Shown: positions 12,289-24,143 of the stretch, in pieces | Position numbering within the stretch: the first letter of the stretch is position 1 | How the letters are laid out: each line of letters begins with the position of its first letter | Source of the DNA: Bidens hawaiensis | Lineage: Eukaryota; Streptophyta; Magnoliopsida; Asterales; Asteraceae | Length of the DNA stretch: 64,000 nucleotides | Assembly (NCBI GenBank): GCA_021521415.1 | Contig: JAIQDT010001650.1 | Coordinates: 186,001 to 250,000 of the forward strand | Direction of reading: 5' to 3' | Made by a program: the position numbers and the translations under genes | Notes under the pieces: generated by a model | Told to the model about the DNA's origin: nothing | What the model saw: the letters and a program-made list of their open reading frames with translations, nothing else | The model's database searches: none

Positions 12289-14166
12289 ATGGCGGATGAA
12301 GATGATGATTACATGGGCGACCTCTCCAAGTTTCTGTCTAACGCCTCTGCAAATCCTCCATCCAAAAAGGTTACCAATTCTATCTACACATTTCTAAACC
12401 CTAATTTTTCAATTCATATCATGTTTCCAGCATCAGTAACAGTAATTCAACAACTATCTTGCACATATCAAATATATACTTTTTAAAGCCCTAGTTTTTA
12501 ATAGCAGTAGTAAATTATCTGTCCTGCACATATCAATTGCATACGTTTCAAAACCCTAGTTTTTCAATTCATACCATGTTTCCAGCATTAATAACATTTT
12601 TAAAACCCTAATTTTTCAATTCGTATCAGGTTTCCAGCACTAACAACAGCAGTAAATCAACTAGTTTACATCCTTCGAAGAAGAGACCGAAACCGCGAAA
12701 CTGGCAGGAACAAAGAAAACTAAAGCGAGAAATCAAGCAAGTAGAAGAGGACGAACGGACACTAGCTAACCTAGAATCATCAATCCCGCAGTCCAACATC
12801 GGGTTCAAGATGTTGAAACAGATGGGTTACACCCCTGGGTCTGGTTTGGGCGGTTCGGGTCGGGTTGATCCGGTGGGACTGGAGATTCGGAGGTCCAGAG
12901 CTGGGATCGGGCGGGAAGATCCTTTAAAGGAGAAGATGAGGAAGGAGGAGGAGATGGTTTGGGAGAATAAGAGGAAAGAGGAGGAATTAATGGCGGATTT
13001 TGGGTGCAGGGTTAAGGAGAGGTGGCGGAATAAGAGGGTGGTTGTGAATTTTCATAAGGCTAAAGGAGTGTTGGATCAGTTGGAGAATAAAGAGGTTGTC
13101 GAGGTGGAGAAGAAAGATGAAGATGGTAATGATGATGAAGATGAAGAGGAGGAGGAGGTGATTACAGAAGAGGTAAATTGTTACTTTTATTTGAATCTCG
13201 TATGGACATTTTATTGGATTGATTAATTTATTCACAAATCACAACCTGCATTCACTTATATTTAACAGGCTAATTGTTAAAGTTTTAGTGTGTGATTTGA
13301 AAATTAGTTTGTAGTTCGATTTTGATATGAGTAGATCTTTGTGTTAGGTTTTTGTTAATCACGCAGACAAATAGATTATTTATTGAGTGTCTTTAAACAA
13401 CTCATGTCACTGAAAAAATCTGACTATATAGTAGTTTGTCATCAATATGAAATCTTTTGAGTCCTCACGTGACATAGTTTTGAAAAAGTCCTCTTGCTCT
13501 TTCTAATACTTTTGATGATGATCACATATTTTATGATTTTATCTATATTAGTATAGTTCTGTATCATTTGCCCATTCAATTTTTCTCTTGCCCGTGTGAC
13601 CGTCTTTTCATGTTTTGATGATACCAGCACATGTTTCTACCAATAAGTATATGCATTAAATATAAAGAGTTCAAGAAAGTTTATACTTTGTAGATGATTT
13701 ATTAAAGAAAGTGGTAATACACAATTTTACAGTGATAATGTGCACAGATTGATAATTGATTAATTGAAAATGAGATTATAGTATGTGCAGATTGTTGAGG
13801 AACTGATGAATTGAAGTTACTTACATTTTCTGAAATCATCATTTTAGATCCTGTGAACTTACACAGCTCCTATGTATTTTGTAATGCAGGATTTGCATGA
13901 AATTTTGATGAAGCTGAGGGATAATTTTCAGTACTGTCTCTTTTGTGGATGTCAGGTGTATCTTCACTTTATGCTTTCAAGTTTAATCATATTCAACTGC
14001 TATATATGCATTTAATCTGTTATGATTGGCTAAATCATGATTTTTGGTGCTTTCTTTTTTCTTCATTTCCCTTTGTTTCTCTAACTTCTGTTAACTGTAT
14101 TTTCAGTATGAATCAATGGATGCACTTTCGGCTAACTGTCCCGGCATAAATGAAGATGATCACTAG
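12289..14166 (+). CDS. G-patch domain protein, GPATCH11-like
   Basis: Four coding exons: 12289-12369, 12630-13172, 13890-13955, 14107-14166; 750 bp, 249 aa, all junctions in phase 0 with GT-AG borders. The start is the ATG in an ATAATAATGGCG context, giving MADEDDDYMGDL, an acidic start like that of GPATCH11 proteins. The G-patch lies at about 83-125 (NIGFKMLKQMGY, GSGLG), followed by a charged coiled-coil region, a long Asp/Glu run and a C-terminal DUF4187-type zinc module: CLFC at 224-227, then Cys 241 in ANCPG. G-patch proteins bind RNA or stimulate DEAH helicases. GPATCH11 itself is poorly known and has been linked to nuclear or kinetochore locations in animals; the plant role is unknown. 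Orthology is supported by the combination of both domains. Confidence 0.88.
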
Positions 14167-15687
14167 AACTCAAATATTATCTACCATGTTCATGTTCCCA
14201 GAGGGAGTTAGCACTGTACAGAACTACAGATGACGGAAGACCTTTTGGTTTTCGAGTATGATGTTCAAGAAATTTATTAAAGATATTGCATTTCTTTATA
14301 TAATTCATTACTTGAAACATCTAGTTTTCTTGGTTTATTATTGCTGTTAAATATGTGAAACAGAAGGATGCCAACTCAATATTCCACATACATTCGGTTG
14401 AAGTCGATGTTCGACTCACATGAAGAGCTTGTTGGACGGGATAAATTCATTTTGGCATTCGAGATCCAAAGGTATTTGATTTAAGGGTTCTTTAGATAGT
14501 GTTTTCTAGCAACCATTGTAACAGATTCAATTCTTAGGATTTTCACTTTTATGCTACATTTGTCATTTAGGCGTTTCAGAATATTTAGTGGTTTGATTGG
14601 GCTTTTTTGGAACTAATATTTAGTTTATGCTTGAATGGGTTTATTAGATTCATCTAATCATTCCCCTATATATGTTTTTTTTATGCTGACGGTTCCTGAT
14701 GAATGGTGATACTATGTAAAGTAAAGAACATGTAACTCCTGTGTTGAATGCATTTGACCCAAAGAGATAGGCAAAATTTAAAGAGTTGTCAAAGTGATAA
14801 CGTTTTGTAAGAAAAGATGTCAAATTTTTTATAGAAAACCAATATTGTTGTTATTAATTAGTAGATTTATTATTGTTTTAAAAAAACACATCCTCTGTTA
14901 AGTATATAAATATTAGGAAAAAAATTCTTTTTTTTTATGGTTTAGAAAAGGTAAGTAAGAATGGGGCTGCATCTTGTTCTCTCTATTAGGGCTGAGCAAA
15001 AAATCATTTGAAATCGGTAAGAACCAAATTTGGTTATTGAAATACTGTTTTTTGGGTTTCTGGCCCGGTCCACTGCATAAACTGAATTTGGTTCTCAAAT
15101 TAGAGCTAGTTGTATGAATAAAGATGGCAAGGGGCCAATATGAGTTGGAACAGTCGGTCCTAAACACGAAGAATCGTCCAACTTAAACATGACCTGACTG
15201 AAGCCCATCGGGGTTGGACCGGCTTAGTCACCGGCTTAGTCTCCAGAAAGAGGCAAGGCACGGCATGTTGGCATCAAAGATCGACGGTAGATAGGTCAAC
15301 GACATGTTTAAGTGTGCCATCAAAGATCGACGGTAGATAGGTCAACGACATGTTTGTGTCGCTTGAGACTTGGCATGAGAGACTCAAATTGCTATTATGT
15401 ATATCTTATTTAAATTGCCAGTACTTTTGTTTCTTCACCATAAATAACGACAATCATTACAGTAATGGACTCATTGTAATAGAACCACTGTATTTGTTAT
15501 TTTGTTACCCTTTATGAAAAACCATCTTACCCAGAATTGTGTAGAATTAAACAAGCAGTCCTTAGCATTGCATGAGATAAAACAAGTGCATAACTTTAAA
15601 AAGAATGTAGAATTAACAAAATATGTTGCTTGATACCATTTATCAAGAACTAAAGAGTGTAGTGGTGGCTATACATTCTAATACAAC
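14167..15687. other. 3' UTR and intergenic spacer
   Basis: It begins with the 3' untranslated region of the G-patch gene. The short open segment near 14,360-14,470 has no start or splice context that makes it a convincing exon. A tandem duplication lies at 15,272-15,355. Otherwise nothing was recognised. Confidence 0.5.
15272..15355. repeat. Direct tandem duplication, period 46 bp
   Basis: A 38-base segment starting CATCAAAGATCGACGGTAG occurs at 15,272-15,309 and identically at 15,318-15,355. The perfect identity points to a recent event. Confidence 0.9.
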
Positions 15688-16110
15688 TTTTTTTTTTGAA
15701 AGACGGAATTGTATTAAAAAAAAAACAACTAGCAGGATGCTAGAAACATCCAATAAACCAAACAACAATAGTTAAAAGAGAGAATTTAGTGGAGCCTCTT
15801 CAAGCGAATTCAACTTAGGTTCTTGATCCAGAAGAATCCCAAGGCTTTGACCTCCTAGGTTATGCATCTAACAACCACCTTTCGGTTGTTGAAGATAATG
15901 TTATTTCTCGTCTCCCATAGCTGCAACACACCAACAACATAACCGAATGAATCATCCTACGAGTCGTTTTAGATCTCTAAGCTCTATAAAAAATTGAAAA
16001 GATCATGAGTTGAGAAAGTAAGGATTAGGGCAGATGACACCAAGATTCTACCACCGACCAAACCTCCATGGCAAACAAACATGAGGTAAAAATGTGCTAA
16101 ACCTTCCCCG
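15688..16110 (-). pseudogene. LINE 3' end remnant with poly(A) tail
   Basis: Minus-strand translation shows the degenerate tail of a LINE polyprotein: near 16,060 MEVWSVVESWCHLP, then TRRMIHSVMLLVC near 15,945, with several stops. The minus-strand sequence ends in a run of A (plus-strand T run at about 15,689-15,699), as expected for the 3' terminus of a LINE copy. It is 5'-truncated and non-functional. Confidence 0.65.
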
Positions 16111-18180
16111 ACACATCTTCACAAAATAAAAACATTAATCAATAAGTAAAAACATTCTATCATTTGAGTAGGGTTCAGCGCGTCGTACACGGAACCTCTT
16201 CAGCTTCTAGGTCCCACAGCTTCGTTTTTAGCAGGATTGGCTTTGCTGTTCAAAAGGGGGTTGCGGCGCAGCTTGTTGCCCGTTTGCCTGCCACTTTATT
16301 GTAATCGTTTTATAGTAAATTATATAAAACTTCGATTGTGAAAAAAAAAAAAAATAATAAAACACATACCAAGAAGTAAAACACTTGACAAATTTGATAA
16401 AAGTTAATAACATTTATCAAGTAAAAACTTTTGTAAGAATGTTAGTAAAGTGTCCAATGCCATAAATGAAATCTAACTCAAAAGGAAATACTCCTATATT
16501 AATATAACAATGGACTTTTATATATTAATATAACAATGGACTTTTCTTATTTGAAATGACATTTCTCATGATAAATTTGGATTGTTGAACATATTATTAA
16601 GATCATATTTGACTTAGACTAGAGTTATAAACGCTAAGCCGGTAGTAAGCTAACAAACTTGCCAAAGTCTTAAAAGACTTGATTTGAAATGAGTATAAAG
16701 GAACTCGAGCATAAATTAGTGCTACTATTATAAACAAATTACACAAGCCCAAGTTTCATATACGGACAACGATAAAGTAACCAAAACAAAAACACGTTAC
16801 GTAGCACACATATTTGTGCGAGAGAGAGAGAGAGCGATTATATATATATATATATATATATATAGGCATTGATATATATAACATGTATAATAAAAGTTTT
16901 AATATATGCTATATAAAAAAATTAAATAGTTAATAAACAGTAAATGAGTCGAATATAGATTACTTGAGAATCAAACTCGAGTTTTAGGCAAAGTAAAGCA
17001 AGCTTATGATCTCAAGAACCTAAGAGTTGTCAACAACCAAGAGCTGTCTTAAATTAAACGAGTCACACTTTGTTTCTACTCTTACAAGCACAAGTAACTT
17101 TTTGGTGCAAAAAAAATACAATGCACATTTTTAACACATTAACTTGAAGTTCAGCTCGAATGGTTTCGAGTGTTACATCTAAAGTTAGAGCTGAGGTTGT
17201 GGCTAGTTTTACTAACAAGCTTGATTTAAAATTTTTACTTGAACTTAACTAGTATATTACTTAATTAGGTAAAGGGCCCAATACAAACGCTCCTTATTAT
17301 ACAGAAACGTAAAAATTCCTTTTGCGCCATAATCACGCACAAACTAAAATAATTACGTAACATTTATATGTAATTACGGGTGAAGTAAACAAGTTACATG
17401 CAAAAGTCAACAAATTACGCACCGGAAATTACACATGTAATCATGGTTGTAAAATCGTGTCTAAGCGCTGATTACTCAACGATTAAGCCCCGAGTACTCC
17501 CCGCCTAGGCCGAGTTCTAGGCTAGCAATCCCCGAGTACTCCTCGATTAAGAACGAGTACTCGCAACTCTCGAGTCGACCAAGTTGAAAACACTTAGCAA
17601 ATTCCGCAACCATGCATGCAATAATAATTACGCAAGTTATATAACAACCAAACAACCTATATTAATAACTACACAACATATACTTTTTACATTAATAGTC
17701 CTTTATAGTTTATACAATAATCTGCCATAATAATTTTTATGACATATAATATTCATGATTTTATACCTTTTTTTGCCTAATAAAATTTTAGTATCCATAT
17801 GACCAAGGTTTAATTCTTACTCCCATCATTTAGTTTCGGCGACCCTAGGCGGGCGAGTAGGTGACACACTTGTTGGATCCTTAAACTGAACATTTTCAAC
17901 CTCACTGTATTGTCGTGCCTTCGGGCTAGTGTTCACGGCCTCATTAACGTTGGCCTTAGGTGAAGATTTTTCTCAGATCGAAAAGCGATTGTATTCCAGT
18001 ATAATCAATTTAACAAGTAGCCAACCGTTAAAGAAAAAAAGAATAAGAGAGGGACTAAAAGTATAGATTCGGAAAAGCTGAAATGGAAATAAAAAGCGGA
18101 ACCCCAGCGAGAAACAAAATCCAATTCGAAAACAATTTCATGTCCGCCTTCGTATTCCATGGTAAGCAATATCCAACCGG
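16111..18180. other. Intergenic; simple repeats
   Basis: No gene is supported. An (AT)n run lies at about 16,838-16,862 after a short GA run. Near 17,480-17,580 the words CCGAGTACTCC and CGAGTACTC recur several times as imperfect repeats. The final part is the promoter region of the EMSY-LIKE gene. Confidence 0.5.
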
Positions 18181-18183
18181 CCT

Positions 18184-18191
18184 CTATATAA
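18184..18191 (+). promoter_or_regulatory. Probable TATA box, EMSY-LIKE gene
   Basis: CTATATAAA lies about 180 bases before the splice donor of an untranslated first exon (ending 18,364, ACACAG|GTCAGT). The spacing predicts transcription starting near 18,215-18,225. Confidence 0.5.
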
Positions 18192-18364
18192 ACCCCCAAT
18201 TACTTGCTCTTATTAAACAATCACCAGCAAAATCTGACGAAATGCTACACCAGTGATTGATTAAACCACTACTTAGAGAGTCTTGTCTTTCGATTCCTAC
18301 AATCTCCATTTTCTTCTAGGGTTTCGTAAGATCCCTTCTTCACGATTTGCCTCTTCTTACACAG

Positions 18365-21300
18365 GTCAGTTTAATCCTAATCCTACGTTTGCCGGGTCGG
18401 TTTTTCTTTTCATTTTTGGGGTTTTACTCTTTTTTAGGGCTTCAATTACGTTAATTGGGGTTTTTTTAATTTTAGGTTTAAGCTGTAGCTTTATTTAGAA
18501 TTGTATACACGAATTATTTGTAACCGTTAAGAAATTTTAATTTAAACTGGTGAGCTTAATTTGGGTGGTTTCTTGAAATTAGGGTTTCGAGTTAGAAGCA
18601 CATAATTACATATATACCCTCACCAAATCGTGTTTCTGAAAACTTAATTATCTCCTAGTATTTAAAGGCTTTAGTTGATGATATAAGTTTGTGCTGTCAA
18701 ATTGAGCACCTGTCTAGACACGATAAGACTTGTTTAGCAAAAAAAGCTTGTTATGCAATTTTATACTTTTTAAAAATAATCAAAATTAGGAGGCTAGGGT
18801 ATATCATTTCTTCTTCTTGGTACATAAAACGTGTAACTGCCACGCTCAACCACCAAAGTCAAGTGTTAAACGAGTCCTTTTCATGTTTGATACATGTTAA
18901 ACACATTAAGACACGGATTGCCAGCTCTAATCTTTATTGTTTACATTGATTCCTTTTTTCTGTAGACGGGGGCATGAGGGTATATGTCTAATAGTAGAAA
19001 TAATTCACGTGCCTAAAAATATATCTAGCAAGGAGATTGAGACCTAAGCATTGTATATATTAGGCATATATATAGGTTGATATTTAGGTGTATGCATCAT
19101 TACTTATCAAAAAATGGCGCAACACTTGTTAGTTTATAAAGAGATTAGTATATGTGGTTTAAAGAATGTGTAAGTGGCAATGGCATGTGATCTTTTATGT
19201 GGCGATAGAGATTTTTTTAGGTTGACTTAATTTGTGAGAAGAATGTTAGAAAAACATATCCAAATTATGAAGCTTTGGTTTGTGTTGGTAAAAGGCAAAA
19301 GCATTTTGTGTGAATTTGGTTCTTTTTGTGTTTTCTTACTGGAATGTAACGGAGCAATTGTGTCATGACAATTGAGGAGTCCATCAGTGTGAATGCTTTG
19401 GTTTCTTAAACATAACATTTCCATCAGTAGTAACAAGAAATCAAGTAATTAACGTTATTAAAACTTGGGAGGTTTTTGGATGTGTTGCAATCCTATCAGT
19501 ATTTGTTTGGCAATTTTTGTTTTACTCTAGGTTTTGTATTACTTTTGGAGGCAAGGTAATAAAAATTTAAGACATAGGCAAAGAGTGGCCACATAGAAAC
19601 TGATTTCCAGTGTAAAATGTAAAATTACCTTACTTGTACTAACTTCAGTCACTGGATTGTTATATTGAATGCCATAATAATAGCTTTGGAAGCACACTTA
19701 TAGACACTCCCTTATTGAAGCTCTCTTTATTACCATCTTTTTAGCAGTCTATTTCTAGAATAGTGCCATTGAAAGATTCTTAGCAGTTAGCAATGAAACA
19801 GAGCTAAAGAAATGATGGTAGCATTAATCTGAATTAGCAGTATTCTGAAACTGAGAAACTAGTTGCTATGATAGGTTTATTACAAGCACTATTTATTTAA
19901 TGTTCCATATTATCAATAGAATTTTTTGTTATTATGGAACTTACAACAACACAATTGTGGTGAGCTTTAGGGTTTGGCGGGTGGTTTTTGTTTTAATTTG
20001 TGGGTTTTTACTTAGGTTTCAATTGGGAAATTAGTATGCGAATGCTGTTATTACGTATTTACGTTAACTGGGGGTTTTTAGGGTTTAGTTGATGATATAA
20101 GATTGTCTTGTTATGCTGCTTGATTTGTGAATCTTTATTATTTACATTGCTTCCTATAGACATGGGCATGAGAGAATATGTCTAATAATAGTAATGTTTC
20201 ACGTGCCTAAAAATATATTTAGCAAGGAGATCGAGACCTAAGCATTGTATAGATTAGGCATATATTTAGGTTGATGTTTAGGTGTGCCATTACTTGTCAA
20301 AAAATGACGCAACACTGTTTAGTTCAGTAAGAGATTAGTATCAAGGTTGTGTAAGTGGCAATGGCATGTGATCTCTTATGTGGCGACAAGTACTTTTCAG
20401 GTTGACTTAATATTCAAGAGTGTCCAAGGATTGAACAGCTTTGATACCACTTGTTACGTATCAAAATAGAATGATCGAAGATTAAGAGAAGAAGCACTAG
20501 AGAAGAAGAAGAATACTCAAATCATCGATATCTTGTATTACCCTTGATCGTTCCTTAAGTACAGAATGTTAACAACTAAATGACTAAACAGATGCACAAG
20601 TACCCCTATACTATACAACAATTACACTATATCGTAACAGAGAAGAATGTCAGAAAAATATCCAAATCATGATGTTTGGTTTGTGTTGAATTTGGTTCTT
20701 TTTATTGTTTACTTACCTCAATGATACAGAGCAATTGTGCAATGCACAAATGAGTAGTAGTGTGAATGTTTTGTTTTCTCAAGTATAATGTTGTTCATCA
20801 GTAGTAACAAGAAATCAACATTATCAAAACCTGGGAGATTTTGGATGTTTGCAAGCCTTCAGTTTTTGTTTGAAAAATCTGGTTTTACTTCACTTTTTAT
20901 ACTACTTTTTTGAGGCATAATAATAAAAAAACTAAGACTCAGGCAAAGAGTGGCTGCAAATCCTGCAATGAAACTGCTTTTCAGTGTAAAATGTAAAATT
21001 AACCAAGTATTACTAATTACAGTCACTTTGTTGCAACTATGTATCGGATTATCATTATCAATGTCATAATGCACACCCTTGCTGAACCTCCTTTTTTTTA
21101 CTTTTACCATATAGTAATCTATATCTAGATTAATGCATTAGAAGATTATTTCCTCAAACTATGTATATGAATAAAAAGGTTATCAAATTGTTCCCCTTGT
21201 CTTTGTCATAGAATTATTTTTGCTTGTTTGTCTGTTTTTTAAATGCAAGTATGTGACACATGTTGGTTAACCAGAACAATTTATTACTTAGAAATAAAGC

Positions 21301-21478
21301 AGAGTAAAATAAACGATGGTAGCAATAATCTTTTGTTGACCTGGATTTAACAATAATCTGAAACTGAAATTAGGTATTGCTATGGAAAGTTTTGCTCTGA
21401 GCACTATTTATAAAATGTTCATATCACCAATAGAATATGTTTTTACTGTAATAAACTTACAACAATACAATTGTACAG
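18365..21478 (+). repeat. 5' UTR intron made of a 1.5-kb tandem duplication
   Basis: The intron runs from donor 18,365 to acceptor 21,478 (TTGTACAG|GG). Its two halves are diverged copies of each other: about 18,380-19,962 and 19,963-21,478. Matching blocks include TCACGTGCCTAAAAATATAT (19,006 and 20,199), GCATTGTATA.ATTAGGCATA, the AAGAATGT.AGAAAAA segment, and the final CAATAGAAT...AACTTACAACAA.ACAATTGT (19,915-19,952 and 21,428-21,473). The first copy ends in GTGGTG where the second has the working acceptor GTACAG. Long 5' UTR introns are often tied to expression level; that is an inference here. Confidence 0.8.
20413..20639 (-). mobile_element. Small LTR plus primer-site fragment (TRIM-like)
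   Basis: This segment is absent from the first copy of the surrounding duplication, so it is an insertion. It contains a 188-bp LTR-like unit (20,452-20,639) with inverted ends TGTTACG and CGTAACA, flanked on the minus-strand 3' side by AGTGGTATCAAAGC, a tRNA-Met-type primer site. LTR plus primer site without coding sequence fits a terminal-repeat element in miniature, or a truncated copia element. Confidence 0.55.
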
Positions 21479-21499
21479 GGTTCTTGATACTCTTTTAAA

Positions 21500-23295
21500 A
21501 TGATGCAACATGAGATGGAGTCCCAGATTCATTACCTTGAGCAAGTAGCTTACAGTTCAGTGCTACGAGCTTTCAAAGCACAGTCTGATGCGCTTTCATG
21601 GGTATGATTTAGTTTTTTGTTACAAACCTTTATCCTAAATATAGTTTATTTTAACGTTCTGTAAATATAAATAACATTATATCAGGAAAAGGAGGGATTA
21701 ATAACAGAACTTCGAAAAGAGCTGCGAGTTTCTGATGATGAGCATAGAGAATTACTCTCAAAGGTAAACACCGATGACATCATCATACGAATCAGGGAAT
21801 GGAGGAACTCAGGTGGGACCCGCAGTGCAATGATCAACATTCCTCAATCTATCCACGACTCTATTCCACTGAGTCCTACTGTTTCTGGATCCAGGAAGAG
21901 GCAAAAGACATCCATGCCCCTGTCTTTACCTACTCAATCTTTGCCTGGCTTGGGAGGTGGAATTCAAATCCCTAAACCCGTGAGTTGGTTTAAAACTTAA
22001 ATTAGACTGTGATGTTAATATTACTATGTTTGTTGAGTGATTGATGGGTCATGTTGGCTTTTAATGAAGTCTCCTAGGTACCCTTTCGTGGGTCGAACTC
22101 CAAGAGCAATGCTTTCAAATCACGGTTCTGCTGTTGTTCCTTTTGCAAATGAAGCAAGCGATGTGGGGTCAAAGGATCAGTTGATTGGGAAGAAACTAAG
22201 AACTAGATGGCCTGATGATAATAACTTCTATGAGGCTATCATTGTTGACTACAATGTGGTACAGGTATGTTTTAGATTCATTTTACTAATCTTAATTTTC
22301 TGTTAATATATTTAATTTTTGTTAGGGACGGCATGCTTTGCTTTATAATAAGAATACACCACAAGAAAGCTTTGAGTGGGTTAGTCTCAAGGAGGTAATT
22401 TGTTGGCATCATCTAAAGTCTTAATTTACTCTCAGATTGGTTTATATCTTTTTTTCAATGATCAAGTTAACATGGAAAATTCTACTTTGTTTAAACAATG
22501 ATTCATCCCAGATTCCTCCAGAGGATATTCAATGGATAGGTGAGGACCCGAGTTACCATCAGGTTAGTCACGGTGGGTCCCACGGGTACAATAATCAAGG
22601 GAGCCATGGAGTTGGAAGGAGTAGAGGGAACTCAAAGGAACAATCCAGAATAGGGTACCCGACGCCCATGCAGAATGGTGATCATATGAAGGCTTCAGAT
22701 GAAATAGAGATACTTCACACCGACACTCTTATAAAGGAGGTACTTTAACTTTTAAATTATAATAATAATAATAATCTTGAATTGTGTTTTAAGTTATTTA
22801 TTTTAATCAATATTTGCAGGTGGAAAAAGTGTTTGATGCTACCCATCCTGATCTGCTTGAAATCGAAAGGGCAAAGAAAATGCTCAGGGTATATATTATC
22901 ACACGAAAATCAACATGACTTAATAATCTAATAAATTTTATTCCATGCCAGCATTAATGTTTTTTTTTGCTTTGTTGATGATATAGGAACATGAACGAGC
23001 ACTGATTGATGTCATTGCAAAGCTTGCTGATGCATCTGACAGCGATAGTGGTAATCGTCATATTATTATTTGTTTTATGATATTTATGTTGATGTTTAGA
23101 GATGATTTCATAATTCTTATGCTGTTCAAATCAGGTGGAGATCAACGGTTCATGCGGGGGCAAGCTATGGATGGGGAAGTGGGGGGCCGGAGTCTGCTAC
23201 AGTATGTCAGCAATCAGTATGGTACGGGAACGGGAATGAGGGGAAGCATAACTGCAACGGATAACCAAACAGAAGAATATGTGGAGATCCTCTAG
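21500..23295 (+). CDS. EMSY-LIKE protein (ENT + Agenet/Tudor)
   Basis: Eight coding exons: 21500-21601, 21686-21979, 22070-22264, 22326-22394, 22512-22739, 22820-22888, 22987-23050, 23135-23295; 1182 bp, 393 aa. An in-frame TGA 15 bases upstream fixes the start at 21500 (or the next ATG, 21503). The ENT domain is at the N-terminus ([18 protein letters not shown], about 15-90), then a Ser/Pro-rich linker, an Agenet/Tudor-like domain (about 165-245: [19 protein letters not shown], then [15 protein letters not shown]), and a C-terminal coiled-coil (about 300-340). Plant EMSY-LIKE proteins are nuclear histone readers that have been connected with H3K36 methylation and with RPP7-mediated immunity. 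Length and domain order match the family. The third exon could instead begin at a second AG three codons downstream. Confidence 0.92.
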
Positions 23296-23647
23296 TAGTT
23301 GTATGCTTTTTGCTTAATGGATCCGACCCCCCTTTTGCCACCTGTAAAGCTCGATCTCTTCTAACTCTAAAACAAGATATCCAGAAATTAGGGTTTTAGT
23401 TTTGGGTGCGGGATTTTATTTGTTGAAGAATATCTATTGTATAGACGGTTTGGTACTATAGAAGTAGAATCAATGGCACATAACATTCAAGACTATGGCC
23501 TTGTAGGTCTCAGTTTCATCATGCTAGCTTTATTTTCTGTCTACAAATCTGCAATTCATAATAATATTCACCGACGCCATTTTAGCATTTCATAATCTTT
23601 TAGGTCCAAAACTATATCCCATATGATACAGAACAATGCGGTGTAAT

Positions 23648-24055
23648 TAGGCTTGTAAGCGAATCGAACGTTCAAGTAGAGTTCGTGATCTGTTTGATAG
23701 GAAGTTCATTTGTGTCTGCTCATTACCGTTTGATAGGAAGTTCATTTGTTTTTGCTCATTTAAGTTGTTTATGTTTGTTTTGTGTATGCATTTTCAGTTG
23801 TGTTCATTTGTATATTTATTTAATCTTTTAGATTAATTACAGTTTAGTATCTTAGGCCAAACAGATTGATGTACATGCATACTTTTGATTGATTTGCTCA
23901 ATTATTTTTGTTTACATTCATGAACCGTTTATTGATACTGTAATTAAAATGGACATAAACAGACATAAAACATACATTTTTTTAGTGTATATGGACAAGA
24001 AAACCCCATTCGTTCAATTGTTCATGTTCCATTGTTTGGTTTGTTTACAAGCCTA
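23648..24055. mobile_element. MITE-like element, 408 bp
   Basis: Inverted ends: TAGGCTTGTAAGCGAA at the left and the reverse complement of CTAGGCTTGTAAACAAA at the right. The inside is rich in GTTCATTTG and TTGTTTATG words and carries AGAAAACCCCATTCGTTCAA, as in the insertion in the receptor-kinase intron. It lies between the convergent ends of the EMSY-LIKE and reductase genes. No clear target duplication. Confidence 0.55.
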
Positions 24056-24143
24056 GACAATAGTAGTCTTTATTTTGAAACCTGGTGAAATTGAGTTTCA
24101 ATACATTCAAACTGATGATCAGAAAACCCCAAAAAACACTGGG

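Noticed and set aside
14360..14475. Open segment after the G-patch gene (MPTQYSTYIRLKS) as an extra exon
   Set aside because: The G-patch protein already ends with the family-typical zinc module and a stop; no start or homology supports a further coding exon.
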